Assembly (NCBI GenBank): GCA_002296525.1
Contig: DBIA01000020.1
Location: forward strand, 2,014 to 44,254
DNA: 42,241 bases
Source: Candidatus Neomicrothrix sp. UBA814
GTDB taxonomy: Bacteria > Actinomycetota > Acidimicrobiia > Acidimicrobiales > Poriferisodalaceae
Reading direction: 5' to 3'
In this document: one piece after another, positions 16,903-24,099 of the stretch
Numbering within the stretch: position 1 is the stretch's first letter
Layout of the letters: the number at the start of each line of letters is the position of its first letter
Translations under genes and position numbers: made by a program
Notes under the pieces: generated by a model
What the model was told of the DNA's origin: nothing
What the model saw: the letters and a program-made list of their open reading frames with translations, nothing else
The model's database searches: none

Positions 16903-17016
16903 CTATCCCTGACGCTGCTTATGTCGCGGATTGCTGCAAATAACTCGAATTCGACCATGACGACGAATAACTCGGCATTTGTCACACATCTTTTTGACGC
17001 TGGGTCGAACCTTCAT
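16903..17016 (-). CDS. rpmJ: 50S ribosomal protein L36 (zinc-binding form)
   Basis: I translated a 37-residue protein on the minus strand, beginning MKVRPSVKKMCDKCRVIRRH and ending RHKQRQG. Cys11, Cys14, Cys27 and His32 form the C-X2-C-X12-C-X4-H zinc ribbon, so this is the C-plus form. The ATG overlaps the stop of a 47-codon upstream frame as ATGA. It precedes rpsM as in most bacteria, but the usual infA neighbour upstream is missing. Confidence 0.97.
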   Translation of the reverse strand: MKVRPSVKKMCDKCRVIRRHGRIRVICSNPRHKQRQG

Positions 17017-17156
17017 TGGGATACCTGTTCCTGGGGCCACGAGGTGTACAACACCTCAGTCGTGTGGCCGAATGCGGACGCGGCGCAGTTGGGTTGACCA
17101 ACAAGCCGAACAATGAGCATACCGGGAGGGCCTTCAGGCACCAATCTCAGCGCCAT
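17013..17156 (-). CDS. Possible 47-residue small protein in the place of infA
   Basis: Between adk and rpmJ, where most Actinomycetota have map and infA, there is only this 47-codon frame. It starts with ATG two bases after the adk stop and ends with TGA overlapping the rpmJ ATG (ATGA). It begins MALRLVPEGPPGMLIVRLVG and ends SWPQEQVSQ. The tight coupling on both sides argues for real translation, but the sequence has no likeness to the OB-fold of IF-1 (about 72 residues) or to any family I know. It could equally be a leader whose translation governs rpmJ. A perfect hairpin lies inside it. Confidence 0.4.
   Translation of the reverse strand: MALRLVPEGPPGMLIVRLVGQPNCAASAFGHTTEVLYTSWPQEQVSQ
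17041..17057 (-). promoter_or_regulatory. Hairpin upstream of rpmJ
   Basis: GAGGTGT (17041-17047) and ACACCTC (17051-17057) form a perfect 7-bp stem with a 3-base loop, ending 25 bases before the L36 start. No U-run follows on the minus strand, so it does not look like an intrinsic terminator. A role in rpmJ expression or RNA processing is a guess. Confidence 0.35.
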
Positions 17157-17158
17157 AG

Positions 17159-17713
17159 TTAGCGCCTACTTTCAATTGCGTCGACAATGCGCTGTTGCAC
17201 ATCTTGTTCAGTTCCTAAGCCGTCAACTGAGACCAGAATTCCTTGCGAAGAGTAAAAATTGAGCAAGGGAGCTGTTTCGGCCTGGTATAGCTCCAGTCGT
17301 CTTGCGATGGCTTCGGGCGAGTCATCATCTCGACCTCGTGCGAGCATCCGTTGGGTGACTACGTCATCGGGAACTTCGATGTCGATAGCGACATCGATAC
17401 CTTCGGGAGCGAGCATTTCCATCAGACCACTGGCCTGGACATCAGTTCGAGGAAAGCCGTCCAGGAGAAAGCCGTTGTTAACGTCCGGTTGGGCGAGACG
17501 TTCTTCGACGATTCCAAGGATGAGATCATCCGATACCAGGTCCCCGGCTTCCATTACTTCCTTCGCCTTGAGACCTAACTCGGTGCCTTCAGCGACAGCT
17601 GCGCGGAGGATGTCCCCAGTAGAGATATGAGGAATCCCGTAATGCTCTACTAACAGCGCGCATTGGGTACCTTTCCCGGCGCCTTGTTTTCCTAGAATCA
17701 CTAAACGAGTCAT
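17159..17713 (-). CDS. adk: Adenylate kinase (short form)
   Basis: Adk equilibrates ATP, ADP and AMP. The 184-residue protein has the P-loop GKQGAGKGT (residues 8-16), HISTGDILR for AMP binding, and DGFPRTDVQASGL near residue 85. After MLARGRDDD the long zinc-bearing LID domain is absent, as in mycobacterial enzymes of about 181 residues. It follows secY by 15 bases, in the usual spc-operon position. Confidence 0.96.
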   Translation of the reverse strand: MTRLVILGKQGAGKGTQCALLVEHYGIPHISTGDILRAAVAEGTELGLKAKEVMEAGDLVSDDLILGIVEERLAQPDVNNGFLLDGFPRTDVQASGLMEMLAPEGIDVAIDIEVPDDVVTQRMLARGRDDDSPEAIARRLELYQAETAPLLNFYSSQGILVSVDGLGTEQDVQQRIVDAIESRR

Positions 17714-17728
17714 TGGATACGCCCTGAG

Positions 17729-19051
17729 CTACTTGAGAAAGCCTTCATAGTTGCGTTGAAGCAACTGGCTATCTACTTGCTTCATGGTCTCCAGCGCTAC
17801 GCCGGCCGCTATGAGAATCGATACGCCTCCAAAGCCAATAGCAGCTCCGCCGCCACCCATTGCTCCTAAGTCACTTGTAAGAGACAGCAGAACCGTAGGG
17901 ATCAATGCGACGAAAGCTATGAAGAGCGCTCCAGGCAAAGTAATTCGATTGAGGATCTTGGCTAGGTAGCGCTCTGTTTGCGGTCCGGGGCGAACACCGG
18001 GCACGAAGCCACCTTGTTTACGGATGTTGTCAGCCTGTCGCACGGGGTCAAAGGAGATCGCAGTGTAGAAATAGGCGAAGCCGACAATGAGCATGCCAAA
18101 GAAAAGGATGTAGACAATGCTGTCTGGCTGAGTGAGATAGTCGTTCACGAAGGTTTGCAGCCACCCCCAATTGGCGACATTTGATAACAAAATTGGGAGG
18201 AAAAGTATGGAGCTTGCGAAAATGACTGGGATAACGCCGGACTGGTTGACCTTCAGTGGTATGTAGGTGTTTTGTCCTCCGTACATTTTCCTGCCGACTT
18301 GGCGTTTCGAGAATTGGACGGGGATACGGCGCTGGCCTTGCTCAATAAAGATGATCGCAACCATCATGGCTATAGCAACAACTATTGCCGCTCCGAGGTA
18401 GAAGTTGCCTTCGACTGCTCGCAAGCGGGCCCCGTCGAATGGAATGGTCGAAACCACTGACGCGAAAATCAACAACGACATGCCGTTTCCAACACCGCGT
18501 TGGCTGATGAGTTCACCCATCCACATGAGGAGAGCTGTTCCGGCGGTAAGGGAGAGGATCACTAGTGATACTCGTGGGAAGGTGAAGTCCGGAATAACTA
18601 TTACTGCGCTGGTGTTACCTAGCGCCGTACCTTGGCCTCGGCCGAAAATAAAAGTGATGCCGGTTGCTTGGATGAAGGCGATAGCGAGGGTGAGGTATCG
18701 GGTGTATTGAGTGATCTTGCGTTGCCCCACTGCACCTTGTTGCTGGAGTTGTTCAAGGCGTGGGATGGCCACGGTCAGGATCTGGATAATGATTGACGCC
18801 GTGATGTACGGCATGATCCCTAGTGCAAAGATGGCGAAGTTTGTGAGCGCGCCGCCCGAAAATAGATTGAGGAGGGCGAGCACTCCACCAGTCTGGTCAG
18901 CTTGTTCTCGGAGCGACAGAATCGCGTCGAAGTCAATACCTGGGACAGGTACTTGAGATCCGAGTCGATAGGCGCCAAGGATCGCGACAGTGAACAAGAT
19001 CTTTCCTCGAAGATCTGGAACACGAAATATGTTGCGCATGCTCCCGAGCAA
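17729..19051 (-). CDS. secY: Preprotein translocase subunit SecY
   Basis: SecY forms the membrane channel of the Sec translocon. The 440-residue protein has ten hydrophobic segments, GSQVPVPGID in the first loop, IMPYITASIIIQIL in helix 2, and the cytoplasmic loop GQRRIPVQFSKRQVG near residue 240. I took TTG 19051 as start because GAGG sits six bases before it; ATG 19039 gives a protein four residues shorter but has its purine stretch too close. It follows rplO by 12 bases. Confidence 0.96.
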   Translation of the reverse strand: MLGSMRNIFRVPDLRGKILFTVAILGAYRLGSQVPVPGIDFDAILSLREQADQTGGVLALLNLFSGGALTNFAIFALGIMPYITASIIIQILTVAIPRLEQLQQQGAVGQRKITQYTRYLTLAIAFIQATGITFIFGRGQGTALGNTSAVIVIPDFTFPRVSLVILSLTAGTALLMWMGELISQRGVGNGMSLLIFASVVSTIPFDGARLRAVEGNFYLGAAIVVAIAMMVAIIFIEQGQRRIPVQFSKRQVGRKMYGGQNTYIPLKVNQSGVIPVIFASSILFLPILLSNVANWGWLQTFVNDYLTQPDSIVYILFFGMLIVGFAYFYTAISFDPVRQADNIRKQGGFVPGVRPGPQTERYLAKILNRITLPGALFIAFVALIPTVLLSLTSDLGAMGGGGAAIGFGGVSILIAAGVALETMKQVDSQLLQRNYEGFLK

Positions 19052-19063
19052 GGTGAACCTCGT

Positions 19064-19555
19064 TTACCGGTTGGTGTGCTGGTTGCCGCGTGCCGGAGGA
19101 CGCGGTCCCTTAAATGTAGGCGGCAAGATCTCTACGGTGCCCCCTGCAGCTGTGATAGCAGCTTCAGCGCTCTTTGAGACAGCGTGGGCTTTGACAGTTA
19201 CTGGGCGACTAATTTCGCCGCGCCCCAGGATTTTCACCATCGCACCCTTTGATACAAGACCTTTTTCAAGGAGAGCCTCGGGGGTGACGTCAGTGAGTTC
19301 GGACTCCGTAATTGTGTCCAAATTTATTGGCTGATACTCAACCCTAAAGGGGTTAGTGAAGCCTTTCATCTTGGGAAGACGACGCTGAAGCGGCAGCTGC
19401 CCACCTTCGTACCATACGGGAACTTTGCTTCGGGCTTTCGTACCTTTAGTTCCGCGCCCTGCTGTTTTACCGCCTTTTCCCGCGATGCCACGTCCGACCC
19501 GCTTGGGTCGTTTCTTAGAGCCTGGGGCTGGTTGTAGGTCGTGTGGTTTCAACAT
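19064..19555 (-). CDS. rplO: 50S ribosomal protein L15
   Basis: L15 is a late-assembly protein that threads into the large-subunit core. The 163-residue product begins MLKPHDLQPAPGSKKRPKRV, followed by the Gly/Lys-rich RGIAGKGGKTAGRGTKG arm and GGQLPLQRRLPKMKGF. The C terminus is about 15 residues longer than usual and ends in a Pro/Arg/Asn-rich tail (GPRPPARGNQ). It lies ten bases after rpmD. Confidence 0.96.
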   Translation of the reverse strand: MLKPHDLQPAPGSKKRPKRVGRGIAGKGGKTAGRGTKGTKARSKVPVWYEGGQLPLQRRLPKMKGFTNPFRVEYQPINLDTITESELTDVTPEALLEKGLVSKGAMVKILGRGEISRPVTVKAHAVSKSAEAAITAAGGTVEILPPTFKGPRPPARGNQHTNR

Positions 19556-19565
19556 TGGTTGTCAT

Positions 19566-19745
19566 TCAGCTTTCTTGCACGTCAATGAGGTGGGCGACTT
19601 TGTGAATCATCCCGCGTATCTCGGGGCGATCGGGCAAGGTGTTTGTTTTGCCTATCCGCCCTAACCCAAGAGCTCGAAGCGTTCCTCGGTGCTTCGGTTT
19701 GGAACCAATAGCTGAGCGAACTTGTTTGACTACTAGGTCACTCAT
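19566..19745 (-). CDS. rpmD: 50S ribosomal protein L30
   Basis: I translated a 59-residue minus-strand protein starting MSDLVVKQVRSAIGSKPKHR. The RSAIGSKPKHRGTLRALGLG motif and RPEIRGMIHKVAHLI identify L30. Its ATG (19745) overlaps the rpsE stop as ATGA, and rplO starts ten bases after its stop, the standard rpsE-rpmD-rplO order. Confidence 0.96.
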   Translation of the reverse strand: MSDLVVKQVRSAIGSKPKHRGTLRALGLGRIGKTNTLPDRPEIRGMIHKVAHLIDVQES

Positions 19746-20398
19746 GAGGTTACCTCTGCGGCCGGTTTGGGTTGGCGAGCTTCTCGCTCCGATTCTTTAT
19801 ACGCAGCTAGCAGAGCTGCTGGTATGCACTCTTCCGCTGAAAGCCCGCGGAGCGCCGCGACTTCGTCAGGCCGCTTTAGGCCTTGTAAACCTTGAATAGT
19901 CGCTTTGGCAACGTTGATGTGGTTTGAGGATCCAAGCGACTTTGCTAACACATCGCTAATTCCAGCCTCTTCGAGGATGGCTCGGGCAGCACCCCCTGCG
20001 ATTACGCCGGTACCAGGAGCTGCTGGTTTAAGAAGGACACGGCCAGCACCCATTTCTCCGAGAATGGGGTGAATAATTGTTGAACCCGCCAGTGGTACCC
20101 GGAACAAGTTCTTTTTGGCTTCTTCGGTGCCTTTTTGGATGGCGAGCGGAACTTCTTTGGCTTTTCCGTAGCCCAGACCTACCTGACCAGCACCATCACC
20201 GATAACGACGAGTGCTGTGAAAGAGAAGCGTCGGCCGCCTTTAACAACTTTGGCGACTCGATTTATGTCGATCACTCGTGATTCTCGGAGCCCGTCATCT
20301 CCACTGTTGCGCGGGTTGTCTTCTCGGCGGCGATCATCTCGGCGGCGGTTTCCTCGATCGTCGTTACGGCGATTTTGATTTTCGTTAGCATCCGTCAT
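19742..20398 (-). CDS. rpsE: 30S ribosomal protein S5 with Arg/Asp-rich N-terminal extension
   Basis: S5 helps keep decoding accurate and has helicase-like contacts at the mRNA entry. The 218-residue protein has a low-complexity N-terminal stretch of about 40 residues made of Arg, Asp and Asn, followed by the normal core: RVAKVVKGGRRFSFTALVV, GYGKAKEVPLAIQKG and the C-terminal GSSNHINVAKATIQGL. Bacterial S5 is usually 165-200 residues. Confidence 0.97.
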   Translation of the reverse strand: MTDANENQNRRNDDRGNRRRDDRRREDNPRNSGDDGLRESRVIDINRVAKVVKGGRRFSFTALVVIGDGAGQVGLGYGKAKEVPLAIQKGTEEAKKNLFRVPLAGSTIIHPILGEMGAGRVLLKPAAPGTGVIAGGAARAILEEAGISDVLAKSLGSSNHINVAKATIQGLQGLKRPDEVAALRGLSAEECIPAALLAAYKESEREARQPKPAAEVTS

Positions 20399-20407
20399 GA
20401 AATACTC

Positions 20408-20761
20408 CTAGAACTTCAGCCCGGCATCACGGGCAGCATCGGCGAGGGCCGCTACACGACCGTGATATTTATTTCCGCCACGGTCAAATACAACTGATTG
20501 GACTCCTGCAGCTTTCGCACGTTCAGCCAACAGTTGACCTACTTTGGTGGCTGCTTCTTTATTGCTCGTGGTAGCACCACGCATATCTGCTTCTGATGTT
20601 GAAGCTGCAACCACAGTTCGGCCATTTTCGTCGTCGATAATCTGAGCCGAGATATGTCTATTGGATCTAAAAACGCTCAATCGAGGACGGTTGGTAGTTC
20701 CGCTGATTTTTTTACGGACTCGTCTTTGCCGTCGTTGGCGCTGGGCGCTGCGTGATGTCAT
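20408..20761 (-). CDS. rplR: 50S ribosomal protein L18
   Basis: L18 binds 5S rRNA in the central protuberance. The 117-residue product has the basic start RSAQRQRRQRRVRKKI, then RPRLSVFRSNRHISAQIIDD, and ends FDRGGNKYHGRVAALADAAR, split here as the GGNKYHGRV and AALADAARDAGLKF motifs. It lies between rplF and rpsE at nine-base spacing on each side. Confidence 0.98.
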   Translation of the reverse strand: MTSRSAQRQRRQRRVRKKISGTTNRPRLSVFRSNRHISAQIIDDENGRTVVAASTSEADMRGATTSNKEAATKVGQLLAERAKAAGVQSVVFDRGGNKYHGRVAALADAARDAGLKF

Positions 20762-20769
20762 GTCATTAC

Positions 20770-21309
20770 CTACTTTGCGGCCTTGCCGGCTTTACGAATT
20801 ACGTATTCGTCGACGTACCGAATGCCTTTACCTTTGTATGGTTCAGGTTTCTTTAATGCTCGAATGTCAGCCGCTACTTGCCCAACGAGTTGTTTGTCGA
20901 TTCCCGAGACTTTGATAATCGTTGGCTCAGGTACTTCGAAGGTGATGCCCTCAGGGGCTTCTACAGTTACCGGGTGGCTGAATCCGAGGGCTAGCTCTAG
21001 GGCATCTTTGCCTTTTGCTTGAGCTCTGTAGCCCACACCAACAATGTTCAGTTCCTTCATGTAGCCGTTAGCTACGCCTTCAACCATGTTGTTAACAAGT
21101 GAACGCGCTAACCCGTGCATAGAGCGTTGTTGTCGGGTGTCATCACTTCGACTGACTGTGATGACTGAATCTTGAACTTCGATTTCGATGCCTTCCGGGA
21201 TCTCTTGACTCAGTTCTCCCTGGCTTCCAGAAACTTTTACTGTTCCTGATGACACTTCGACAGATAGACCATCTGGAACTGTGATTGGAGCGTTACCTAT
21301 TCGTGACAT
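20770..21309 (-). CDS. rplF: 50S ribosomal protein L6
   Basis: L6 sits near the sarcin-ricin loop and elongation factor site. The 179-residue protein starts MSRIGNAPITVPDGLSVEV and contains two repeated L6 domains; the second carries GYRAQAKGKDALELALGFSH and the C-terminal signature PEPYKGKGIRYVDE. Length is normal. It follows rpsH by nine bases. Confidence 0.98.
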   Translation of the reverse strand: MSRIGNAPITVPDGLSVEVSSGTVKVSGSQGELSQEIPEGIEIEVQDSVITVSRSDDTRQQRSMHGLARSLVNNMVEGVANGYMKELNIVGVGYRAQAKGKDALELALGFSHPVTVEAPEGITFEVPEPTIIKVSGIDKQLVGQVAADIRALKKPEPYKGKGIRYVDEYVIRKAGKAAK

Positions 21310-21318
21310 AAGTACCCC

Positions 21319-21723
21319 CTACCAGACATAGCAGAGGATTTCGCCGCCGACGTGATTGCGACGCGCTTCTCTGTCGGTCATCAGACCTTTACTGGTGGAT
21401 AAGACGGCAATCCCGAGTCCTCCAAGGACTCGAGGGACGCTGTCGGATTTGGTGTATACCCGCAGGCCTGGTTTGGATATTCGTTTAAGACCCGAGATGG
21501 TACGACTGCGATCGGGTGTGTACTTAAGTTGGATCGACAGGGTCTGACCAGGTCGATCGTCTGCTTCAGCAATTTGAAAATCGGAAATATAACCCTCAGC
21601 TTTAAGGATTGCCGCTAGGGATTCCTTCAATTTGGAGGAGGGCATTTTAACTTCGTCTTTGTAGCCCTGGTGAGCGTTACGCACACGAGTAAGCATGTCG
21701 GCGATTGGATCGGTCATCGTCAT
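21319..21723 (-). CDS. rpsH: 30S ribosomal protein S8
   Basis: S8 is a primary 16S-binding protein and, in E. coli, the repressor of the spc operon. The 134-residue product has DPIADMLTRVRNA at the start, RVYTKSDSVPRVLGGLGIAV and the C-terminal STSKGLMTDREARR. GGGGAG stands seven bases before ATG 21723, which supports that start over ATG 21717. It follows rpsN by 13 bases. Confidence 0.98.
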   Translation of the reverse strand: MTMTDPIADMLTRVRNAHQGYKDEVKMPSSKLKESLAAILKAEGYISDFQIAEADDRPGQTLSIQLKYTPDRSRTISGLKRISKPGLRVYTKSDSVPRVLGGLGIAVLSTSKGLMTDREARRNHVGGEILCYVW

Positions 21724-21736
21724 TGTGATTCTCCCC

Positions 21737-21922
21737 TCACCAGCTCGCCTTAGTTACGCCTGGAATTTCTCCTGCGTGCACCATCTCGCGCAGGCAAACC
21801 CGACAGAGCCCAAATTTGCGATACACCGACCTCGGGCGACCACAACGGCGACAACGTGTGTAACCGCGGACCTTGAATTTTGGGGTGCGTTGTTGTTTGT
21901 TGCGAAGAGCCTTTTTGGCCAT
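21737..21922 (-). CDS. rpsN: 30S ribosomal protein S14 type Z (zinc-binding)
   Basis: This is the short 61-residue zinc-binding S14. Cys24, Cys27, Cys40 and Cys43 make the two CxxC pairs in YTRCRRCGRP and GLCRVCLRE. The start is MAKKALRNKQQ and the end PGVTKASW. It overlaps the rplE stop by one base (TAATG). Having this C-plus form together with a C-plus L36 suggests no zinc-sparing in the ribosome here. Confidence 0.98.
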   Translation of the reverse strand: MAKKALRNKQQRTPKFKVRGYTRCRRCGRPRSVYRKFGLCRVCLREMVHAGEIPGVTKASW

Positions 21923-22491
21923 TAGTTCTGCCCCTCAGTTCGGAACGGAAATCCGAGCGCTGTAAGCAGCGCTCGGCCATGTTCATCGTTTGTAGCGGAT
22001 GTCACAAGGGTGATATCCATGCCTCGAATTTTGCTCACTGAGTCATAGCTGATTTCTGGGAAAATCAGTTGTTCTGTGACTCCAAAGGTGTAATTGCCGT
22101 GACCGTCAAAGGAACGAGGTGAAAGCCCGCGAAAGTCGCGAATTCTGGGAATTGAGAGACTGACAAGGCGGTCGTAGAACTCCCACATCCGGTTGTTGCG
22201 GAGGGTTACCTTTGCACCAATAGCGTTTCCCTCGCGAAGTTTGAACCCAGCTATTGATTTTTTTGCACGGGTGATAGCTGGCTTTTGGCCGGTGATCTTC
22301 GTTAGGTCTTCAACTGCACCATCTAGAAATGCACGGTTAACGAGTGCGTCTCCGACACCAGCGTTAACAGATATTTTGCTGAGTTTCGGTACCTGCATGA
22401 TGTTGGCAAGACCGAGTTGACTTTGCAATTGATCTCGAACTGTCTCACGGTAGAGCACTTTCATGCGGGGTTCAGTGAGCGTTACGGTCAC
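21922..22491 (-). CDS. rplE: 50S ribosomal protein L5
   Basis: L5 binds 5S rRNA and contacts P-site tRNA. The 189-residue protein has MQVPKLSKISVNAGVGDA near residue 31, ITGQKPAITRAKKSIAGFKL near residue 65 and the C-terminal TLVTSATNDEHGRALLTALG. About nine extra residues precede the usual start MKVLYRETV; ATG 22491 overlaps the rplX stop as ATGA, which supports it. Confidence 0.98.
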   Translation of the reverse strand: MTVTLTEPRMKVLYRETVRDQLQSQLGLANIMQVPKLSKISVNAGVGDALVNRAFLDGAVEDLTKITGQKPAITRAKKSIAGFKLREGNAIGAKVTLRNNRMWEFYDRLVSLSIPRIRDFRGLSPRSFDGHGNYTFGVTEQLIFPEISYDSVSKIRGMDITLVTSATNDEHGRALLTALGFPFRTEGQN

Positions 22492-22796
22492 GACAATTCC
22501 TCCCCAGACTTTTTGTGGTACCGGACTTTGGTGTCGCCTTCGAGGCGATACCCCACACGTCCTGCGTCGCCGGTTTTAGGGCACACAACTGCAACATTCG
22601 ATGCGTTGATCGTCAGTGCTATATCGATGATTCCACCTTGGTCATTTGTTTGCGTGGGGGGCTGATGTTTCCGTCCTGTGTGAACACCTTCAACAGTGAT
22701 GCGGTTGTTCTCAGAGTCAACTGACATCACGTGGCCTTCAGTTCCTTTGTCTTTGCCTGAAAGCACGCGGACGAGATCGCCTTTTTTGATTTTCAT
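22488..22796 (-). CDS. rplX: 50S ribosomal protein L24
   Basis: L24 initiates large-subunit assembly. The 102-residue product starts with the KOW motif MKIKKGDLVRVLSGKDKGTE and carries EGVHTGRKHQPPTQTNDQGG, then DGV-less NVAVVCPKTGDAGRVGYR. It overlaps rplN and rplE by short stop/start overlaps, as usual in the spc operon. Confidence 0.97.
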   Translation of the reverse strand: MKIKKGDLVRVLSGKDKGTEGHVMSVDSENNRITVEGVHTGRKHQPPTQTNDQGGIIDIALTINASNVAVVCPKTGDAGRVGYRLEGDTKVRYHKKSGEELS

Positions 22797-23164
22797 CAGA
22801 GGACCTCCGGAGCTAGGGAAACAATCCGCATAAATCTGTGGTCTCGTAATTCACGACCCACAGGTCCGAAGATGCGTGTTCCTCGAGGCTGTTGATTGTC
22901 ATCGATAAGCACAGCGGCGTTTTCGTCAAATCGGATGTAACTACCATCGGGACGGCGGCATTCTTTGCGTGTTCGGACTACAACACAGCGAACAACGTCA
23001 CCTTTTTTCACGCCGGCGCCGGGAATGGCATCTTTAACGGTCGCTACGAAGACATCGCCTATCGACGCGTAGCGTCGTCCTGTGCCACCGAGGACGCGAA
23101 TACAGAGAACTTCTCTGGCACCTGAGTTATCGGCGACTTTGAGTCGAGATTCTTGCTGGATCAC
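22796..23164 (-). CDS. rplN: 50S ribosomal protein L14
   Basis: L14 forms an intersubunit bridge. From GTG 23164 the protein has the normal 122 residues and begins MIQQESRLKVADNSGAREVL. GGAG lies eight bases before the GTG. The signature GAGVKKGDVVRCVVVRTRK is near residue 45. The frame is open for 68 more codons upstream, but that part overlaps rpsQ and is not L14, so the GTG start is right. Confidence 0.97.
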   Translation of the reverse strand: MIQQESRLKVADNSGAREVLCIRVLGGTGRRYASIGDVFVATVKDAIPGAGVKKGDVVRCVVVRTRKECRRPDGSYIRFDENAAVLIDDNQQPRGTRIFGPVGRELRDHRFMRIVSLAPEVL

Positions 23165-23180
23165 TTCATTGGCTCCGAAA

Positions 23181-23459
23181 TCAACGTGCTCGTTCGACGA
23201 TTTCGACGAGACGCCAGCGCTTTTTCTTTGATAGCGGCCGAGTTTCCATAACTCGAACTCGGTCTCCGAGGCGTGCGTCATTCTCTTCGTCGTGGGCGTA
23301 GAGCTTTTTGGTTTGTTGAACAGTCTTGAAATAGCGGGCGTGGCGAACCCGTTCGGTAACGGCGACAACCACTGTTTTTTGCATGGACGTTGATACGACT
23401 AACCCTTCTCGAGTCTTGCGTCGTTTCCGTTCTTCTGCGGTGACTTCAGTGTCGCTCAT
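23181..23459 (-). CDS. rpsQ: 30S ribosomal protein S17
   Basis: S17 is a primary 16S-binding protein. The 92-residue product has RKTREGLVVSTSMQKTVVVA near residue 13, ERVRHARYFKTVQQTKKLYA, and the C-terminal VRVMETRPLSKKKRWRLVEI. It overlaps the rpmC stop by one base (TAATG). Confidence 0.98.
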   Translation of the reverse strand: MSDTEVTAEERKRRKTREGLVVSTSMQKTVVVAVTERVRHARYFKTVQQTKKLYAHDEENDARLGDRVRVMETRPLSKKKRWRLVEIVERAR

Positions 23460-23683
23460 TATTTGTCCTCCACGGTGGTCGCCTCGGCAGCTGCGATTTC
23501 TCGCTCTCTGAGAACGGTGTTTATTCGGGCGATGTTTCGTTTAACTTGCGAGATTTGGGCTGAGTTTTCTAGTTGGCCTGTAGCTATTTGGAAACGCAGG
23601 TTAAAAAGTTCTTGTTTAGATTCGCCGAGTTGATCTAAAAGCTGATCGTCGGCCAGTTCGCGGAGTTCTGCTGCTGCGGCCAT
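23459..23683 (-). CDS. rpmC: 50S ribosomal protein L29
   Basis: L29 sits at the tunnel exit near the SRP and trigger-factor site. The 74-residue helical protein has ELRELADDQLLDQLGESKQE and LFNLRFQIATGQLENSAQI, with RNIARINTVLRERE at the end of the core. A short Ala/Glu tail follows. It overlaps the rplP stop by one base. Confidence 0.97.
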   Translation of the reverse strand: MAAAAELRELADDQLLDQLGESKQELFNLRFQIATGQLENSAQISQVKRNIARINTVLREREIAAAEATTVEDK

Positions 23684-24099
23684 TAGATCGCCTCCTCGCG
23701 ACTCACTACTCGCGCTTTGATCGGAAGCTTCTGAATGGCGCGGTTTAGAGCTCCATGAGCAAGTTCTGGGTCGACACCACCCAGTTCGAACATAACTCGG
23801 CCAGGTTTAACGACGGCTACCCAACGCTCTGGGTTACCTTTTCCTGAACCCATACGTGTTTCCGCAGGTTTAGCGGTTACGGGTTTATCTGGGAAAATAT
23901 TTATCCAGACTTTGCCACCGCGTTTCACGTGCCGGGTCATTGCGATACGCGCAGCTTCAATTTGGCGAGCAGTGATCCATCCCGGCTCTAAGGCTTGTAT
24001 GCCGAAGTCACCGAAATTCATGGTGGTGCCGCCTTTAGCGCGACCTTTGGTTCTACCGCGGTGAGTTTTACGGTGTCGGACTTTTCTCGGCATCAACAT
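23683..24099 (-). CDS. rplP: 50S ribosomal protein L16
   Basis: L16 organises the A-site tRNA region of the large subunit. The 138-residue product has MPRKVRHRKTHRGRTKG, ITARQIEAARIAMTRHVKRG, WINIFPDKPVTAKPAETRMG and the GSGKGNPERWVAVVKPG motif. GGGAG is eight bases before ATG 24099, which therefore adds two residues before the conventional MPRK start. It directly follows rpsC. Confidence 0.98.
   Translation of the reverse strand: MLMPRKVRHRKTHRGRTKGRAKGGTTMNFGDFGIQALEPGWITARQIEAARIAMTRHVKRGGKVWINIFPDKPVTAKPAETRMGSGKGNPERWVAVVKPGRVMFELGGVDPELAHGALNRAIQKLPIKARVVSREEAI

Noticed and set aside
23165..23368. Longer L14 with 68 extra N-terminal residues
   Set aside because: The extra part lies over rpsQ in another frame; GTG 23164 with GGAG eight bases upstream gives the normal 122-residue L14.
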